Notes: generated by a model not told the origin, from the sequence alone. A stretch of DNA of 64,000 nt from Cyrtodaria siliqua (GCA_037043455.1 JAWPHD010011057.1:23310-87309); one strand, 5' to 3'. Shown: positions 1 to 11,350, counted from the first letter of the stretch. Translations and numbers: made by a program.

Positions 1-1194
1 TTAGGTGCCTTTCGTACATCACCAGCCGAAAGTCTATATGTTGAAGCTAATGAACCATCACTGTCTCATAGACGGGACAAGTTAGCCCTTCAATATGCCA
101 TTAAATTAAAATCTAACCCTTCAAACCCAACTTTCGATAATGTTTTTAATCCTAGTTGCGAACCTCTTTTTGATCGAAAACCGAAGGCCATCCGACCATT
201 TGGTATTCGTATTAAACCATAATTAAGAGACACTGAAATCGACCTAAATTTGATTGCCAAGTACAAAGTACCACAAATTCCAACGTGGACTTTGGAAACA
301 CCAACACTTATTTTCGACCTTTGTAATAGTAACAAATCCAGTACAGACCCTACTGTCTTTCAAAGCAAATTTTATGAAATTAAATCGAAATACAGTAACT
401 TTCAACATATATACACAGATGGTTCTAAAGATGGAGATAAGGTAGCTGCAGCAGCTGTTGTTCACAAACACAGCATAAAGAGCCGCCTGCCTGACAAGGC
501 CTCTATCTTTTCAGCTGAACTTAAGGCAATTGAACTTGCCTTAAATTATATTCAGGAATCCGATGATGGCCATTTTGTAATTTTTTCTGATTCTCTTTCA
601 TCTCTTCAAGCACTGTGTAATATGAAACATGATAGCCCAGTTGTGCTTCAACTTTTAGAAAAGTACAATTTTCTTATAATTGATAATGTTATTATTTTCT
701 GCTGGCTTCCAAGCCATGTAGGAATACGTGGTAATGATAGAGCTGATAGTAAAGCAGCATGAGGTTTACATATATCTGATACCAAATTACCTTATACGGA
801 TTTTAAAAGTTGTATTAACACATATATTCGTAACTCTTGGCAAGCCGCTTGGGATTTGTCAGTTAACAATAAACTCCATTCAATTAAACCGTTACTCGGA
901 GAATGGCGTTCTTCTAGTAGACCCATTCGTCGGGAGGAAGTTGTCCTAACCCGGTGCAGGATAGGGCATACACGTTATACTCATTCATATTTATTACAAG
1001 GTGAGCAATTATCAGAATGTATACCCTGCTTTGCACCGTTAACGGTCAAACACATATTGCTGGAATGTGTAGACTTTGATCCTATGCGTCAAAGGTACTA
1101 CAATGTTAATACTATGACCGAGTTATTTAATACTATAGATTTTAGTCTAGTTTTAGATTTCCTGAAGGAAGTCAGACTATATAAATCATTGTAA
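1..1194 (+). pseudogene. ORF2 C-terminus with RNase H domain, two nonsense codons
   Basis: Frame 1 encodes the connection region after the reverse transcriptase and then an RNase H domain, which would degrade the RNA strand of the cDNA hybrid during retrotransposition. Visible RNase H landmarks are IYTDGSKDG, FSAELKAIELA, IFSDSLSSLQAL and the terminal GNDRAD. TAA at 220-222 replaces a Lys codon of copy B and TGA at 760-762 replaces a Leu codon. A 6-bp in-frame deletion precedes the second stop (copy B reads SAAKAA, this copy SKAA). The frame is otherwise open to the natural stop at 1,192-1,194. No function is expected. Confidence 0.92.
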
Positions 1195-1411
1195 TATGTT
1201 CTTGTATATATTTACTTTGTTATATACCCTTTTTCGGGCATTTGTTGATTTACATATATAGTTTATATTACTACCATATCATCCCTTATTTTTTAATAGT
1301 TTTACCTGATATATTTACATTAATTTTTAATTAATCCTTCATTTCTTCATCTTTTATCAGTTTTTGCGCACAATATGACCTATTTATGTGTCGACGTGCC
1401 GTAAAACACCA
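1..1411 (+). mobile_element. I-type non-LTR retrotransposon copy A, 3' end
   Basis: The 3' part of an RNase-H-carrying LINE, cut by the window start. It aligns base for base with copy B at about 9,665-11,095. It carries the end of ORF2, a 3' UTR of about 215 bp with the shared TTTTGCGCACAATATGACC motif, and a tail of CATT repeats ending near 1,411. The coding part has nonsense codons at 220-222 and 760-762, so this copy is dead. Family placement (I superfamily rather than Jockey proper) rests on the RNase H domain and is inference. Confidence 0.93.
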
Positions 1412-1639
1412 TTCATTCACTTGAATTCAACTTCTCTTCCCGTTGCATGTGCTGAAACACTTGACACCGAATCCACCGTATCGATATATGATGGCAGAAA
1501 CAACAAGTGTATTACATAATGCTGACAGCATCATAAACGTCTCCGGATTCATTGTTGTATACCTTCTCTAGAACATACCTCTCAATGTCATTTACACTAT
1601 CAGTACCATTCTGTGCAAAATCGGCGTAGTAATGTTGGT

Positions 1640-2070
1640 GTTCGCGTACTTCTTCTGTAAGACTGAGAGAGGTGTTGCATTTTATAATTACCTCTCATGA
1701 ACAGACTCAATAAAACCGAGTCTGCTACTTTTCTCTCTTGTTTGTGTTTGTTGCTTCCAAGGGATCAATCTTTCAGTATTTATTGACATTCACACAAGCG
1801 TTTGTTTAGTGCTGTGTGGCAAAGTAAAAAAGTCGTCCCGACTACAAATCAGTAGTTATTATTTACTGATCCTTTGGGATCATCAAGCCCATTCTGTGTT
1901 GCTTTAAAATAGAATATCGCTTAAGCCGGTGCTAGGAGGCGTGAGGTGTTGCATCTTATAATTACCTCTCATGAACGGACTCTGCTACCGAGTCTACTAC
2001 TTTTCTTTCTTGTTTAAGGGATCAACTTTTCAGTACTTATTTACACACAGTGCTTCATAAGTTATGTGCA
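1640..2070 (+). repeat. Double-hairpin repeat, two tandem copies
   Basis: Two related units of about 120 bp lie at 1,660-1,780 and 1,940-2,060. Each has hairpin 1 (GAGAGGT pairing with ACCTCTC at 1,667-1,696; a weaker GAGGT/ACCTC at 1,942-1,970), the linker ATGAAC, hairpin 2 (CAGACTC pairing with GAGTCTG at 1,702-1,724; about 1,977-1,995 in the second unit) and then a pyrimidine-rich stretch and GGGATCAA. The same two-hairpin module recurs at 22,150-22,289 and 59,490-59,620 with compensatory changes in the stems. Identity of the family is not known to me. Confidence 0.7.
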
Positions 2071-2079
2071 GTGCTCTGT

Positions 2080-3223
2080 GTTTAAGCTAATTCCGAGATC
2101 TGATCTGTCAGTAACAGCACTCGGGGAGACATCTGCATCGTTAAATATGTCTTCATTGTACGGTTGAATTCCAGACATCCGCTCATTATGTTCTCGGGTG
2201 TTGCTGCCATTGCCAAACAATATGTCGCTAAGTCATACATTGATATAGTCTATAGTCTTTCTTGGGTTTTGCCGCATCCAAATATCTTGTGCAACTGACA
2301 AGTATCTCTTCGACTGTCCGGTCAAATGTGTGTGAGCAATGTGGGGGAATGATAACATCACGATACCATTCTCTCAAATTTCAGAGTCTCAATAGCAATA
2401 TGTGATATGTGTTTATCGAGGAGGAGCAGCACGTTTTTGTCTTGTGAAGGTTTTACATGCTTGGCAAAATGCTTAATGAACACTGACATTTCAGCTGTCA
2501 TCTAACCTGATGGGTGAGCGCCGCCAATACATACAGGGGGACCATCTCGCACGAAATCTCACTACAGCACACAACGAAACTAATGAACCCCTTTCTCGCG
2601 ATGTAAGGGATCTCCTTTGGGGGATACAATGTTTTTGGACTGTGCTCAAACCCGTTTCTTCAACATTACAAATATCACTTTGAATGCTGTGCTTCGTTTG
2701 CACCTCAGCTAATTTCTTATTTTCTCGGTTGAAGCTTGTGGCTCGATAGAGACTAGTGGGTTCTGGAGTTCTAATGGATAAAGACGAATTCCTTTTCATA
2801 AATCCTGTTTACCAGTCATACTCTGCAGATTTGTTCTGCATCCAAAAATCGGACATTTTCACATTGAAGGCATCTTCACAGTAATGCTCGTTCATCTTTG
2901 GGAGATAACCTAAAGTAATATTTAACCAGCGCTAATTCCTGGTCCGGGGAAAATACCGTAGGCTTGTTACTAGGGTAACCAATGGGGATTGAATGGACAT
3001 CCCCCATCTCCTTGACTCGTTTGATATATCGGCATAACGTTATTGGTTCCATAGTCAGTTCATCTGCCACAGACCGTATGGACCTACCACACGCGCCAAC
3101 ATCGTTTATCACCTCCCAAATAAGGTCGGAGGGTATGTTAGCTCTAGTACTCTTACGTACGTAATTGCGCACCATTCTGAAATCGCAGGCGTAACATATC
3201 ATTACAATGTTTATTTTTATCAT
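2080..3223 (-). pseudogene. pogo/Tigger-type transposase, multiply frameshifted
   Basis: Reading the minus strand from 3,223 downward gives an N-terminal Psq-type helix-turn-helix (VRKSTRANIPSDL... SIRSVADEL...), a linker matching the CENP-B/Jerky-like transposases (EPTSLYRATSFNREN, ICNVEETGLSTVQK, LTSRERGSLV near 2,491-2,799) and a DDE-type catalytic region (KNVLLLLDKHISHIAIETL near 2,370-2,430, then LAMAATPENIMSG). The pieces lie in different frames and are broken by stops. A likely native start is the Met before VRNYVRKS near 3,175, not the upstream Met. The family cuts and pastes DNA at TA sites. No terminal repeats were identified. This is a dead copy. Confidence 0.8.
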
Positions 3224-3732
3224 TAATTACAGGATTTTAAAATTCATTTATTGCTGGTAGATTGCGTTTAACAACAATAGCACATCAAAAAGGTAATTCG
3301 TTACACAGAACAACTTGCCCCAGGTACCCCCACCCGCACAGCAATATCATGTGCTTGACTGACCTTCATTGTTTTTTATAATAAAACACAAACATTACAG
3401 TAGATGTTTATAATGGAAAATCGGAGTCATTGATACATAAAATTAAAAAGGTTCAAGGAAGTACTATTTTTACTAACGTGGACCAAATAGTGTAAAACAT
3501 TTTTTCTTTTCTTTTTTCGGCCCAAACAAGTTAACCAGAATACAAACGATGGCGGATGAATACGTAGCGTCATCGCATTAATATTGTCGTTGTATCAGTT
3601 TGCCCCGTGCAACAACTGCTCCGCTCTCCCATATCTAGATTCTCTTCCAAAGGGGGCATATATGCCAATGTTTTGTTGAATAATAAGATGATTCTTGTGA
3701 ACATTGCTTTTGTTCCCCATGTGTGATTACAT
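3224..3732. other. No recognisable feature
   Basis: AT-rich DNA between the pogo remnant and a short ORF. I see no repeat copy elsewhere in the window, no RNA gene and no convincing coding frame. Confidence 0.5.
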
Positions 3733-4011
3733 ATGAGCAATCATGGCTTGGAAGTGGGTCAAGACCACATGCCAAAAATAGAAAATCCAAGAAGGGTAAG
3801 ATACAAGAAGTTGTGGTCAATGCTCGACAGAAGAAATGCTTGGCGCGAAACGGAGTATCTTGTTAGAAAGGCTAGATTAATGAAAAGGGACCACGTAGAT
3901 GAGAGTGTTGTTAGAATTCAAAGAGAGATAATGCCACAATGTGTATTAAACTTAGTAAGGTCTCGCTATCATAACCTACCAGGAGAGCCGTATACCGATC
4001 ATTGTTGGTAA
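3733..4011 (+). pseudogene. Short ORF, possible P2X7-ballast-like C-terminal fragment
   Basis: A 92-codon ORF. The C-terminal third reads IMPQCVLNLVRSRYHNLPG followed by EPYTDH, resembling the PxCVxxxIRxxFPxPxGxYxG pattern of the cysteine-containing cytosolic domain shared by P2X7 and many invertebrate proteins. The rest is basic and featureless (LDRRNAWRETEYLVRKARL). It lies just upstream of the retrotransposon insertion and ends 60 bp before its target duplication, so it belongs to the older flanking DNA. It may be a fragment of a mobile or host multigene family. Assignment is by pattern memory only. Confidence 0.35.
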
Positions 4012-4070
4012 TGTAACTTTAATATATGTACTGTTGCACAGATTTTTCAATCAAAGGATATGTGTATACA

Positions 4071-4084
4071 TCAGTATTTGAGCA
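4071..4084 (+). repeat. Target-site duplication, left
   Basis: TCAGTATTTGAGCA, identical to 11,092-11,105. It places the 5' end of copy B at 4,085, so an upstream ATG at 4,060 lies in host DNA. Confidence 0.9.
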
Positions 4085-4098
4085 CTCCAACAGTCAAA

Positions 4099-5640
4099 AT
4101 GTCCCCTTGTTGGACTCCGAGGTGGGTGAGAAGCGTGGAAGATGAATTCTTAACGCCCATCATGGCATCACAAAACGCACAAACTACAAACAAACGCAAA
4201 AAAACAGGACATGAATCTGATACTGAGGAACCAGTGATCAACAAGTCCTTTCCTCGGTTTCTCATCATCGAATCGGAAGACGGGGAAAGGCCTGTTGCAG
4301 ATATATCACCTTTTATTATCGAGAAAACTGTCCATTCCATTGCAGGACATGTCAAACAAATTAAAAAATTAAAGAACAAAACTCTTCTTATTGAAACAGA
4401 AAAAAAATCTCATTCGGATAATTTACTCACTATTAAACAAATTTTAAACACAAAAGTCAAATGCTACCCTCACTCCTCTTTGAACATCTCCAAAGGCGTC
4501 ATCAGGTGCCCGGATCTCTCCGGAGTACCTGAAGACGAAATTATTCACGAGCTTGCGCCACAGTTGGTAACTGCGGCTCGTCGAATAACCATAAAGAGGA
4601 ATGACAAAATTATCAGTACAAATACTATCATCCTCACATTTTCAACACCCGTCTTACCAAAAACAATAAAGGTGGCATATCTGCAATTGCATGTTGACGC
4701 CTACATTCCAAACCCGTTACGTTGCTACAACTGCCAAGGCTTTGGGCACCACAACTCCAGGTGTACTAAAGAAGAACGTTGTGGTAAATGTGGCGAGTCT
4801 GCATTCAAGCATAACGAACCAGATTGTCCTAACGACCTCAAATGTACCAACTGCGGTCTGGGACATCACGCAAATTCAAAATCATGTGAAAAATTTAAAA
4901 AAGAAAAAGAAGTCATAACTGTTAAATATACACAAAACATTCCCTTTCCAGAAGCACGGAAATTGATAGAAGAAAAATATAAAATTTCAAGTCCAACCTC
5001 TTACGCATCTATTCTCAAAACAAAAGCAACACACACAGAATGCAGGGATGCAGGTACTCAATGCGAACAACAGTCAGAAATTCAAAATACAAAGAATACT
5101 TCCTCAGTATCAAATCCAAACAAGAGTCAACAAATACAACTCAACAAACCCAAATTAAACTTTTCATCTAATCAAACTTTATCATTTAAATCAAACACAA
5201 AATCGGCAAGCTCTGGCAATGTCAAGAGCATGCCAATTTCTCAGAATTGGAAAGGGGGTTCTTCTAAGACTGTTAAGTCTAGTAGTTCCCCAGTCGTGAG
5301 GCCTAATACTACCTCGGTTGGAAGGCTTAGTGCTGCTCCAACTAAGGAAGTTGGAAAGCCTAGTGCTTCTCCAACTGGGGAGCACAAGGAGCAGCCAAAG
5401 GTGTCTAATGGCCCTATTGAGCTGCATAACAAATTCGAACAGCTTATGGACATTTCAGAGCCGGCAGCTGCACTGCCACTTCCATCCTCTCATGAAAGGT
5501 TAGTTGAGGTGCCACTTCAGCTGACTTCTTCCGGGGAGGAGGATCCATCAGTGGAGATGTCGCTGCTTGAGTCTCCTAAGACCTCTCCTAAATCTAAGGC
5601 CAAAAATAACAAGAGGTCAATGACCTTGAAGCTCTACTGA
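4099..5640 (+). CDS. ORF1: gag-like nucleic-acid-binding protein with three zinc knuckles
   Basis: The RNA-chaperone/packaging protein of the retrotransposon. I take Met at 4,099 (MSPCWTPRWV) because the element starts at 4,085; a more internal Met at 4,162 is also possible. The order is: charged N-terminus; a jockey/I-type gag domain (FPRFLIIESEDGERPV, then LNISKGVIRCPDLSGV and IPNPLRCYNCQ); three CCHC-type knuckles at about residues 209-263 (CYNCQGFGHHNSRC, CGKCGESAFKHNEPDC, CTNCGLGHHANSKSC); and a Ser/Pro-rich tail. About the last ten codons and the stop come from the pearl-like insertion that begins near 5,610, so the native C-terminus is replaced. There are no internal stops. It would act in a ribonucleoprotein with its own RNA. 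Confidence 0.9.
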   Translation: MSPCWTPRWVRSVEDEFLTPIMASQNAQTTNKRKKTGHESDTEEPVINKSFPRFLIIESEDGERPVADISPFIIEKTVHSIAGHVKQIKKLKNKTLLIETEKKSHSDNLLTIKQILNTKVKCYPHSSLNISKGVIRCPDLSGVPEDEIIHELAPQLVTAARRITIKRNDKIISTNTIILTFSTPVLPKTIKVAYLQLHVDAYIPNPLRCYNCQGFGHHNSRCTKEERCGKCGESAFKHNEPDCPNDLKCTNCGLGHHANSKSCEKFKKEKEVITVKYTQNIPFPEARKLIEEKYKISSPTSYASILKTKATHTECRDAGTQCEQQSEIQNTKNTSSVSNPNKSQQIQLNKPKLNFSSNQTLSFKSNTKSASSGNVKSMPISQNWKGGSSKTVKSSSSPVVRPNTTSVGRLSAAPTKEVGKPSASPTGEHKEQPKVSNGPIELHNKFEQLMDISEPAAALPLPSSHERLVEVPLQLTSSGEEDPSVEMSLLESPKTSPKSKAKNNKRSMTLKLY

Positions 5641-7203
5641 TTGATTTTGATTTCAGGAAGTAGTCGCTACAGACTTGTTTTTTTGAAAATCTATTTTTAA
5701 CCGTGGCGGCCATCTTGAATTTCCGGCCGACCTGAAATTTTGCTAAGATCAATGAGACATTAAGAGCAACATTCCTGTGAAGTTTCATGTAGTTTCAAAG
5801 AAGTAGTCGCTACAAGTTTTCATTATATAACTATGTAAAGTTTCAAAGAAGTAGTCGCTACAAGTTTTCATTATATAACTATGTAAACAAAGCAGCCATG
5901 TTTAAGGTAAAATCAAAACGATTTTCGACAAGGACCAACATCATGTCATACTGATCATTTTAGAAAAAGTCCCATATCAATATCTCTTATTGTTTTGAAG
6001 AAGTAGTCGCTACAAACTTATTTATTTTAAATCTATTTTTAGCTGTGGCGGCCATCTTGAATTTCCGGCCGACCTGAAATTTTTCTAGGGTCAACTAGAC
6101 ACCAAGAGCAACATTCCTGTGAAGTTTCATCAACATCCGTCAAGTAGTTTCAGAGGAGTAGTCGCTACAAGTTTTTACTATATAACTCTATGTAACCAAA
6201 GATGGCCACTGGCAGCCATGTTTAACGTGAATCAAAATAATTTTCCACAAGGATCTACATCATGTCATGCTGATCATTTTAGAAAAAGTCCCATATCAAT
6301 ATCACTTATAGTTTTTTAAGAAGTAGTCGCTACAAACTTATTTTTTAAAAATCTATTTTTAGCTGTGACGGCCATCTTGAATTTCCGGCCGACCTGAAAT
6401 TTTGATAGGATCAATAAGACATCAAGAGTAACATTCCTGTAAAGTTTCATGACAATCCGCCAAGTAGTTTTAGAGGAGTAGTCGCTACAAGTTTTTACTA
6501 TATAACTCTATGTAAACAAAGATGGCCGCTGGCAGCCATGTTTAACGTTGAATCAAAACGATTTTTGACTAGGATCAACATCATGTCATGCTGATCATTT
6601 TAAAAAGTCCCATATCAATATCACATATAGTTTTCAAGAAGTAGTCGCTACAAACTTATTTTTTAAAAATCTATTTTTAGCTGTGACGGCCATCTTGAAT
6701 TTCCGGCCGACCTGAAATTTTTCTAGGATCAATAAGACATCAAGAGCAACATTCCTGTAAAGTTTCATGACAATCCGCCAAGTAGTTTCAGAGAAGTAGT
6801 CGCTACAAGGTTTTACTATATAACTCTATGTAAACAAAGATGGCTGCTGGCAGCCATGTTTAACGTTGAATCAAAACGATTTTTGACTAGGATCAACATC
6901 ATGTCATGCTGATCATTTTAGAAAAAGTCCCATATCAATATCACTTATAGTTTTCAAGAAGAAGTCGCTACAAACTTGTATTAAAACTCTATTTTTAGCT
7001 TTGGCGGCCATCTTGGATTTCACATCCACATGAATTTTTGCTAGGATCAACTAGACTTTATGGGCAACATTTCTGTAAAGTTTCATGAATATCCATCCAG
7101 TAGTTTTAGCTGTGAAGTCGCTACAAATAAAAGTTTACGGACAGACGGACAGACGGACGCCGCACCACGGCATAAGCTCTTCTGATCTCTGATCAGTATA
7201 GCT
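5610..7203 (-). mobile_element. Pearl-like array element inserted between ORF1 and ORF2
   Basis: A minus-orientation element. Its hairpin head is at 7,203 downward (GCTATACTGATC pairing with GATCAGAAGAGC), followed by GTCCGT-type tetranucleotides (7,138-7,160), then about five dimeric units of roughly 320 bp. Its tail (reverse complement TGACCTCTTG) is at 5,610-5,630. Each half unit of about 155-165 bp carries GTAGTCGCTAC. Near-identical relatives lie at 30,650-31,271 and 49,078-50,240 on the plus strand. The architecture matches pearl/HINE-type non-autonomous elements of bivalves. No coding capacity is visible. Confidence 0.85.
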
Positions 7204-7237
7204 AAATCAAAATTAAAAATCGCCTTAGCGCTAAATA

Positions 7238-10200
7238 ATGGGTAAAACTAATAAGATCATTCAATGGAATTGTCGAGGTTTGAAACCAAATTATGATGAA
7301 ATCAGCTTAATTTTAAATGAACACAACCCTATTGCCTTTTGTCACAATCATATTTGTGATACCGGGGACAAGGCCACTGGTGGAGTTTCGATAATCGTTA
7401 ATCGAAACATTCCTCACAGACCTGTTGCCTTGAAAACAAATTTGCAAGCTATTGCGGTCAGTGTTACTATGCACAGAGTCATAACAATATGTTCCTTATA
7501 TTTATCACCTAGTTCTTCACTAGACCCTAAAGATCTAAATCACCTAGTTGCACAATTGCCATCACCTTTTATACTCTTGGGCGATTTTAATGCACACAAC
7601 TACATCTGGGGTTGTAAAGATATAAACGATAAAGGCAAGAAAATTGAGGATTTCTTAGCCAAAAACAATTTGTGTCTTTTTAATAATAAGTCACATACTT
7701 ACTTACATCCTGCTACAGGCTCTCATTCTTCCATTGATTTAACAATATGCGATCCAACGCTTTTGATGGATTTTTCGTGGAGTGTTGGAGACGACCTTTG
7801 TGGAAGTGACCACTTCCCCATATTTCTTGAAAATATCGGCCCTCCACTTCTCGAAAAAACGCAACGATGGAAACTTCGCAAGGCTGATTGGACTACGTTT
7901 CAATCTCTTTGCGAGGAACAATTAAAGCCTTCCGTTTTCGAGGATGTCGAAGACGCAACTGCTCTTTTTACCAAAACTCTTCACGATATAGCTGATCAAA
8001 CCATTCCAAAAACCTCGGCAGATCCTAAACGCCCACATAAACCATGGTACGACGATGACTGCAAAAAGGCAGTCAGCGATCGTAAAGCTGCATTAAATAA
8101 TTTTAACTTGCGGCCAACTCAAACAAATTTAGATAACTTTAGAGTTTTTCGTGCGAAAGCCCGTCGTACTATTAAGGATAGCAAGAGGAAATTCTGGAGA
8201 ACTTACGTCTCTAGGCTGAATTCTCGCTCATCTCTTAAGAAGACATGGGACATGGTCCGGAAAATAAGTGGTAAAGGTAATTCTAGTACTGTAAATCATC
8301 TTAAAACAGATAATGGAGATATAACATCTGTCAAAGATATTGCAAACACTTTGGCAGAAACTTTTTCAAAACATTCTTCTTCTGAAAATTGTCAACCAAA
8401 TTTTCTGAAAAATAAGAAACAAAAAGAACAGAAGAAGCTGAACTTCAAGTCGAAAAACTTGGAAAAATACAATAAACTATTCACTCTCAAAGAACTTAGA
8501 GTCCCTTAAAAGGCTCATGATACATCAGCTGGTCCTGATGATATCCATTATCAATTACTAAAATATTTACCGGAATCGTGTCTCTCTACCATTCTTGATA
8601 TATTTAATAAGGTTTGGGTGACGGGAATCTTCCCCGATTCTTGGCGGGAAGCAATCGTTATTCCAGTCCCCAAACCTGGAAAGGATCATACGGACCCAAT
8701 AAATTATCGCCCAATCGCTTTAACGAGTTGTATATGTAAAACCATGGAACGAATGATTAATGAGAGACTCGTTTGGTACCTGGAGTCCAACAAACTGATA
8801 ATAAAGTATCAAAGTGGATTCCGGCGCCAACGAGGCACAACAGACAATCTCATACGATTTGAATCGTTTATTAGGGAAGCTTTCATAAAAAAAGAACATT
8901 TAGTCGCTGTATTTTTTGACTTGGAGAAAGCTTATGATACAGCATGGAAGTACGGTATTATGAATGATCTACATGACATTGGTCTTAGAGGCCGATTACC
9001 CATTTTTATAGAGAAATTCTTAGATGATAGACAGTTTCGTGTCCGAATGGGTTCAACCCTCTCTGATATTCATGAACAGGAGATGGGTGTTCCACAGGGC
9101 AGCATACTATCTGTCACACTTTTTAATATAAAGATTAACAGTATAGTAAAATGCATCAATCCAGGTGTGGATTGTTCGCTATATGTTGACGACTTTGTTA
9201 TATGTTATCGTGCAAAAAACATGAATACTATCGAGAGACAATTACAACAATGTCTCAATAAACTTCAGACCTGGTCTGATGAAAATGGTTTTTAATTTTC
9301 TAAATCTAAAACTTATTGTATGCACTTTTGTCAACTTCGTAAACATCATGAAGACCCTCATCTAACACTGGATGGGTCACCAATACCAGTAGTGGATGAG
9401 ACAAAATTCCTTGGTCTTATTTTCGACCGTAAATTAACGTTTATACCACACCTTAAATACTTGAAGGCCAAATGCCTTAAAGCTCTTAACTTACTTAAAG
9501 TTGTTGCAAACACTAATTGGGGAGCAGATCGAAAAGTCCTCTTGCGACTTTACAGATCTCTTATCAGATCCAAGCTGGACTACGGCTCAATAGTATATGG
9601 ATAGACTCGCAAGTCGTACTTGCAGATGCTCGACCCTATACATAATCAAGGATTATGACTCGCCTTAGGTGCCTTTCGTACATCACCAGCCGAAAGTCTA
9701 TATGTTGAAGCCAATGAACCATCACTGTCTCACAGACGAGACAAATTAGCTCTTCAATACGCCATTAAATTAAAGTCTAACCCTTCAAACCCAACTTTCG
9801 ATAATGTTTTTAATCCTAGTTGTGAACCTGTTTTTGATCGAAAACCGAAGGCCATTCGACCATTTGGTCTTCGTATTAAAACAAAATTAAGAGACACTGA
9901 AATCGACCTTAATTTGGTTGCCAAGTACAAAGTACCACAAATTCCACCGTGGACTTTGGAAACTCCAACAATTATTTTTGATCTTTGTAATAATAACAAA
10001 TCCAGTACAGACCCTACTGTCTTTCAAAGCAAATTTAATGAAATTAAATCGAAATACTGTGACTTTCAACATATCTACACAGATGGCTCTAAAGATGGAC
10101 ATAAGGTAGCTGCAGCAGCTGTTGTTCACAAACACAGCATAAAGAGCCGCCTGCCTGACAAGGCCTCTATCTTTTCAGCTGAACTTAAGGCAATTGAACT

Positions 10201-10864
10201 TGCCGTAAATTATATTCAGGAATCTGATGATGACCATTTTGTAATCTTTTCTGATTCCCTTTCATCTCTTCAAGCGCTGGATAATATGAAACATGATAAC
10301 CCAGTTGTGCTTCAACTTTTAGAAAAGTACAATTCTCTTATAATTGATAATGTTATTATTTTCTGCTGGCTTCCAAGCCATATAGGAATACGTGGTAATG
10401 ATAGAGCTGATAGTGCTGCTAAGGCAGCATTAGATTTACATATAACTAATACCAAATTACCTTATACTGATTTTAAAAGTTGTATTAACACATATATTCG
10501 TAACTCTTGGCAAGCCGCTTGGGATTTGTCAGTTAACAATAAACTCCATCCAATTAAACCGTTACTCGGAGAATGGCGTTCTTCTAGTAGACCCATTCGT
10601 CGAGAGGAAGTTGTCCTAGCCCGGTGCAGGATAGGGCATACACGTTATACTCATTCATATTTATTACAAGGTGAGCAATTACCGGAATGTATACCCTGCT
10701 TTGTACCGTTAACGGTCAAACACATCTTATTGGAATGTGTAGACTTTGATCCTATGCGTCAAAGGTACTACAATGTTAATACTATGAAAGAATTATTTGA
10801 TACTGTAGATTTTAGTCTTGTTTTAGATTTCCTGAAAGAGATCAGACTATATAAGTCATTGTAA
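7238..10864 (+). pseudogene. ORF2: endonuclease - reverse transcriptase - RNase H, four in-frame stops
   Basis: One continuous frame of 1,208 codons. It starts MGKTNKIIQWNCRGLKP, an AP-type endonuclease (GDFNAHN near 7,581; SDHFP near 7,807). The Glu expected after the first strand (usually QETH) reads CHNHI, and a dozen or so residues there seem missing, so the nuclease is probably dead. The reverse transcriptase spans about residues 460-720 (INYRPIALTSC, FFDLEKAYDTAW, GVPQGSILS, catalytic YVDD near 9,184). RNase H (IYTDGSKDG, SAELKAIEL, FSDSLSSL, GNDRAD) ends near 10,430. Stops: 8,507-8,509 (between a 2-nt and a 1-nt deletion that together restore frame), 9,293-9,295 (Lys codon to TAA), 9,602-9,604 (TCG to TAG) and 9,656-9,658 (CGA to TGA), judged against copy C. 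Confidence 0.93.
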
Positions 10865-11091
10865 TGTGTTCTTGTATATATTTACTTGTTTATATACCCG
10901 TTGCCGGGCATTTATTGATTTACATACATAGTTTATATTACACCTTATCATTCCTTATTTTAATTTTATTTTTAATAGTTTTATCTTTATATATTTACAT
11001 TAATTTTTAATTAATATTTCATTTTCATAATTTTTTGCGCACAATATGACCTATTTATGTGTCGACGTGCCGTAAAACACCATTCATTCAT
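10865..11091 (+). other. 3' UTR and CATT tail of copy B
   Basis: The 3' UTR is about 90% alike in copies A, B and C, with a small hairpin around CCCGTTGCCGGG near 10,900. It includes the block TGCGCACAATATGACC and ends CGTAAAACACCATTCATTCATT-like repeats. The short simple-repeat tail is typical of the I/Jockey group and is probably the site where the reverse transcriptase primes. Confidence 0.8.
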
Positions 11092-11105
11092 TCAGTATTT
11101 GAGCA

Positions 11106-11350
11106 ACAAAACAAACAGTATAATACTTAAATTGTAAAAATGATGCAAACTTCGATTGGTGAAAAACATTAATAAGTGTCTAGACAAAAAATCCGTGGAT
11201 TCACATGTCTCGCCTAACGGGGGCTGGATTTAAAAATAAAAAGTTCAATGATGCTTAAATGAAAGTTTGTAAACATTTTAGTAACTAAAAACAATCGAGT
11301 TTGCCGTTTGCTGAGATGACATTTAAAAACAAAAGGCCCTACCTACCATT
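11106..11350. repeat. Dispersed unclassified repeat segment
   Basis: The stretch around 11,190-11,290 (ATCCGYGGATTCACAT, then TTTGTAAACATTTTAGTAACT) recurs at 15,825-15,905 and, inverted, at 56,420-56,510. Its family is unknown. Confidence 0.5.

Larger units (their letters stand above)
4071..11105 (+). mobile_element. Full-length I-type non-LTR retrotransposon copy B with target duplication
   Basis: A complete insertion bounded by the 14-bp direct repeat TCAGTATTTGAGCA at 4,071-4,084 and 11,092-11,105 (the first T could belong to the tail). The element begins CTCCAACAGTC and ends in CATT repeats. It carries a gag-like ORF1, an ORF2 with endonuclease, reverse transcriptase and RNase H, and a 3' UTR. 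A pearl-like element sits between the ORFs (about 5,610-7,203). Without it the retrotransposon is about 5.4 kb, normal for the group. ORF2 has four in-frame stop sites, so the copy is not autonomous, but the perfect target duplication implies a fairly recent insertion. Confidence 0.93.

Noticed and set aside
4060..4098. Upstream ATG at 4,060 as ORF1 start
   Set aside because: It lies outside the retrotransposon, upstream of the left target duplication ending at 4,084.
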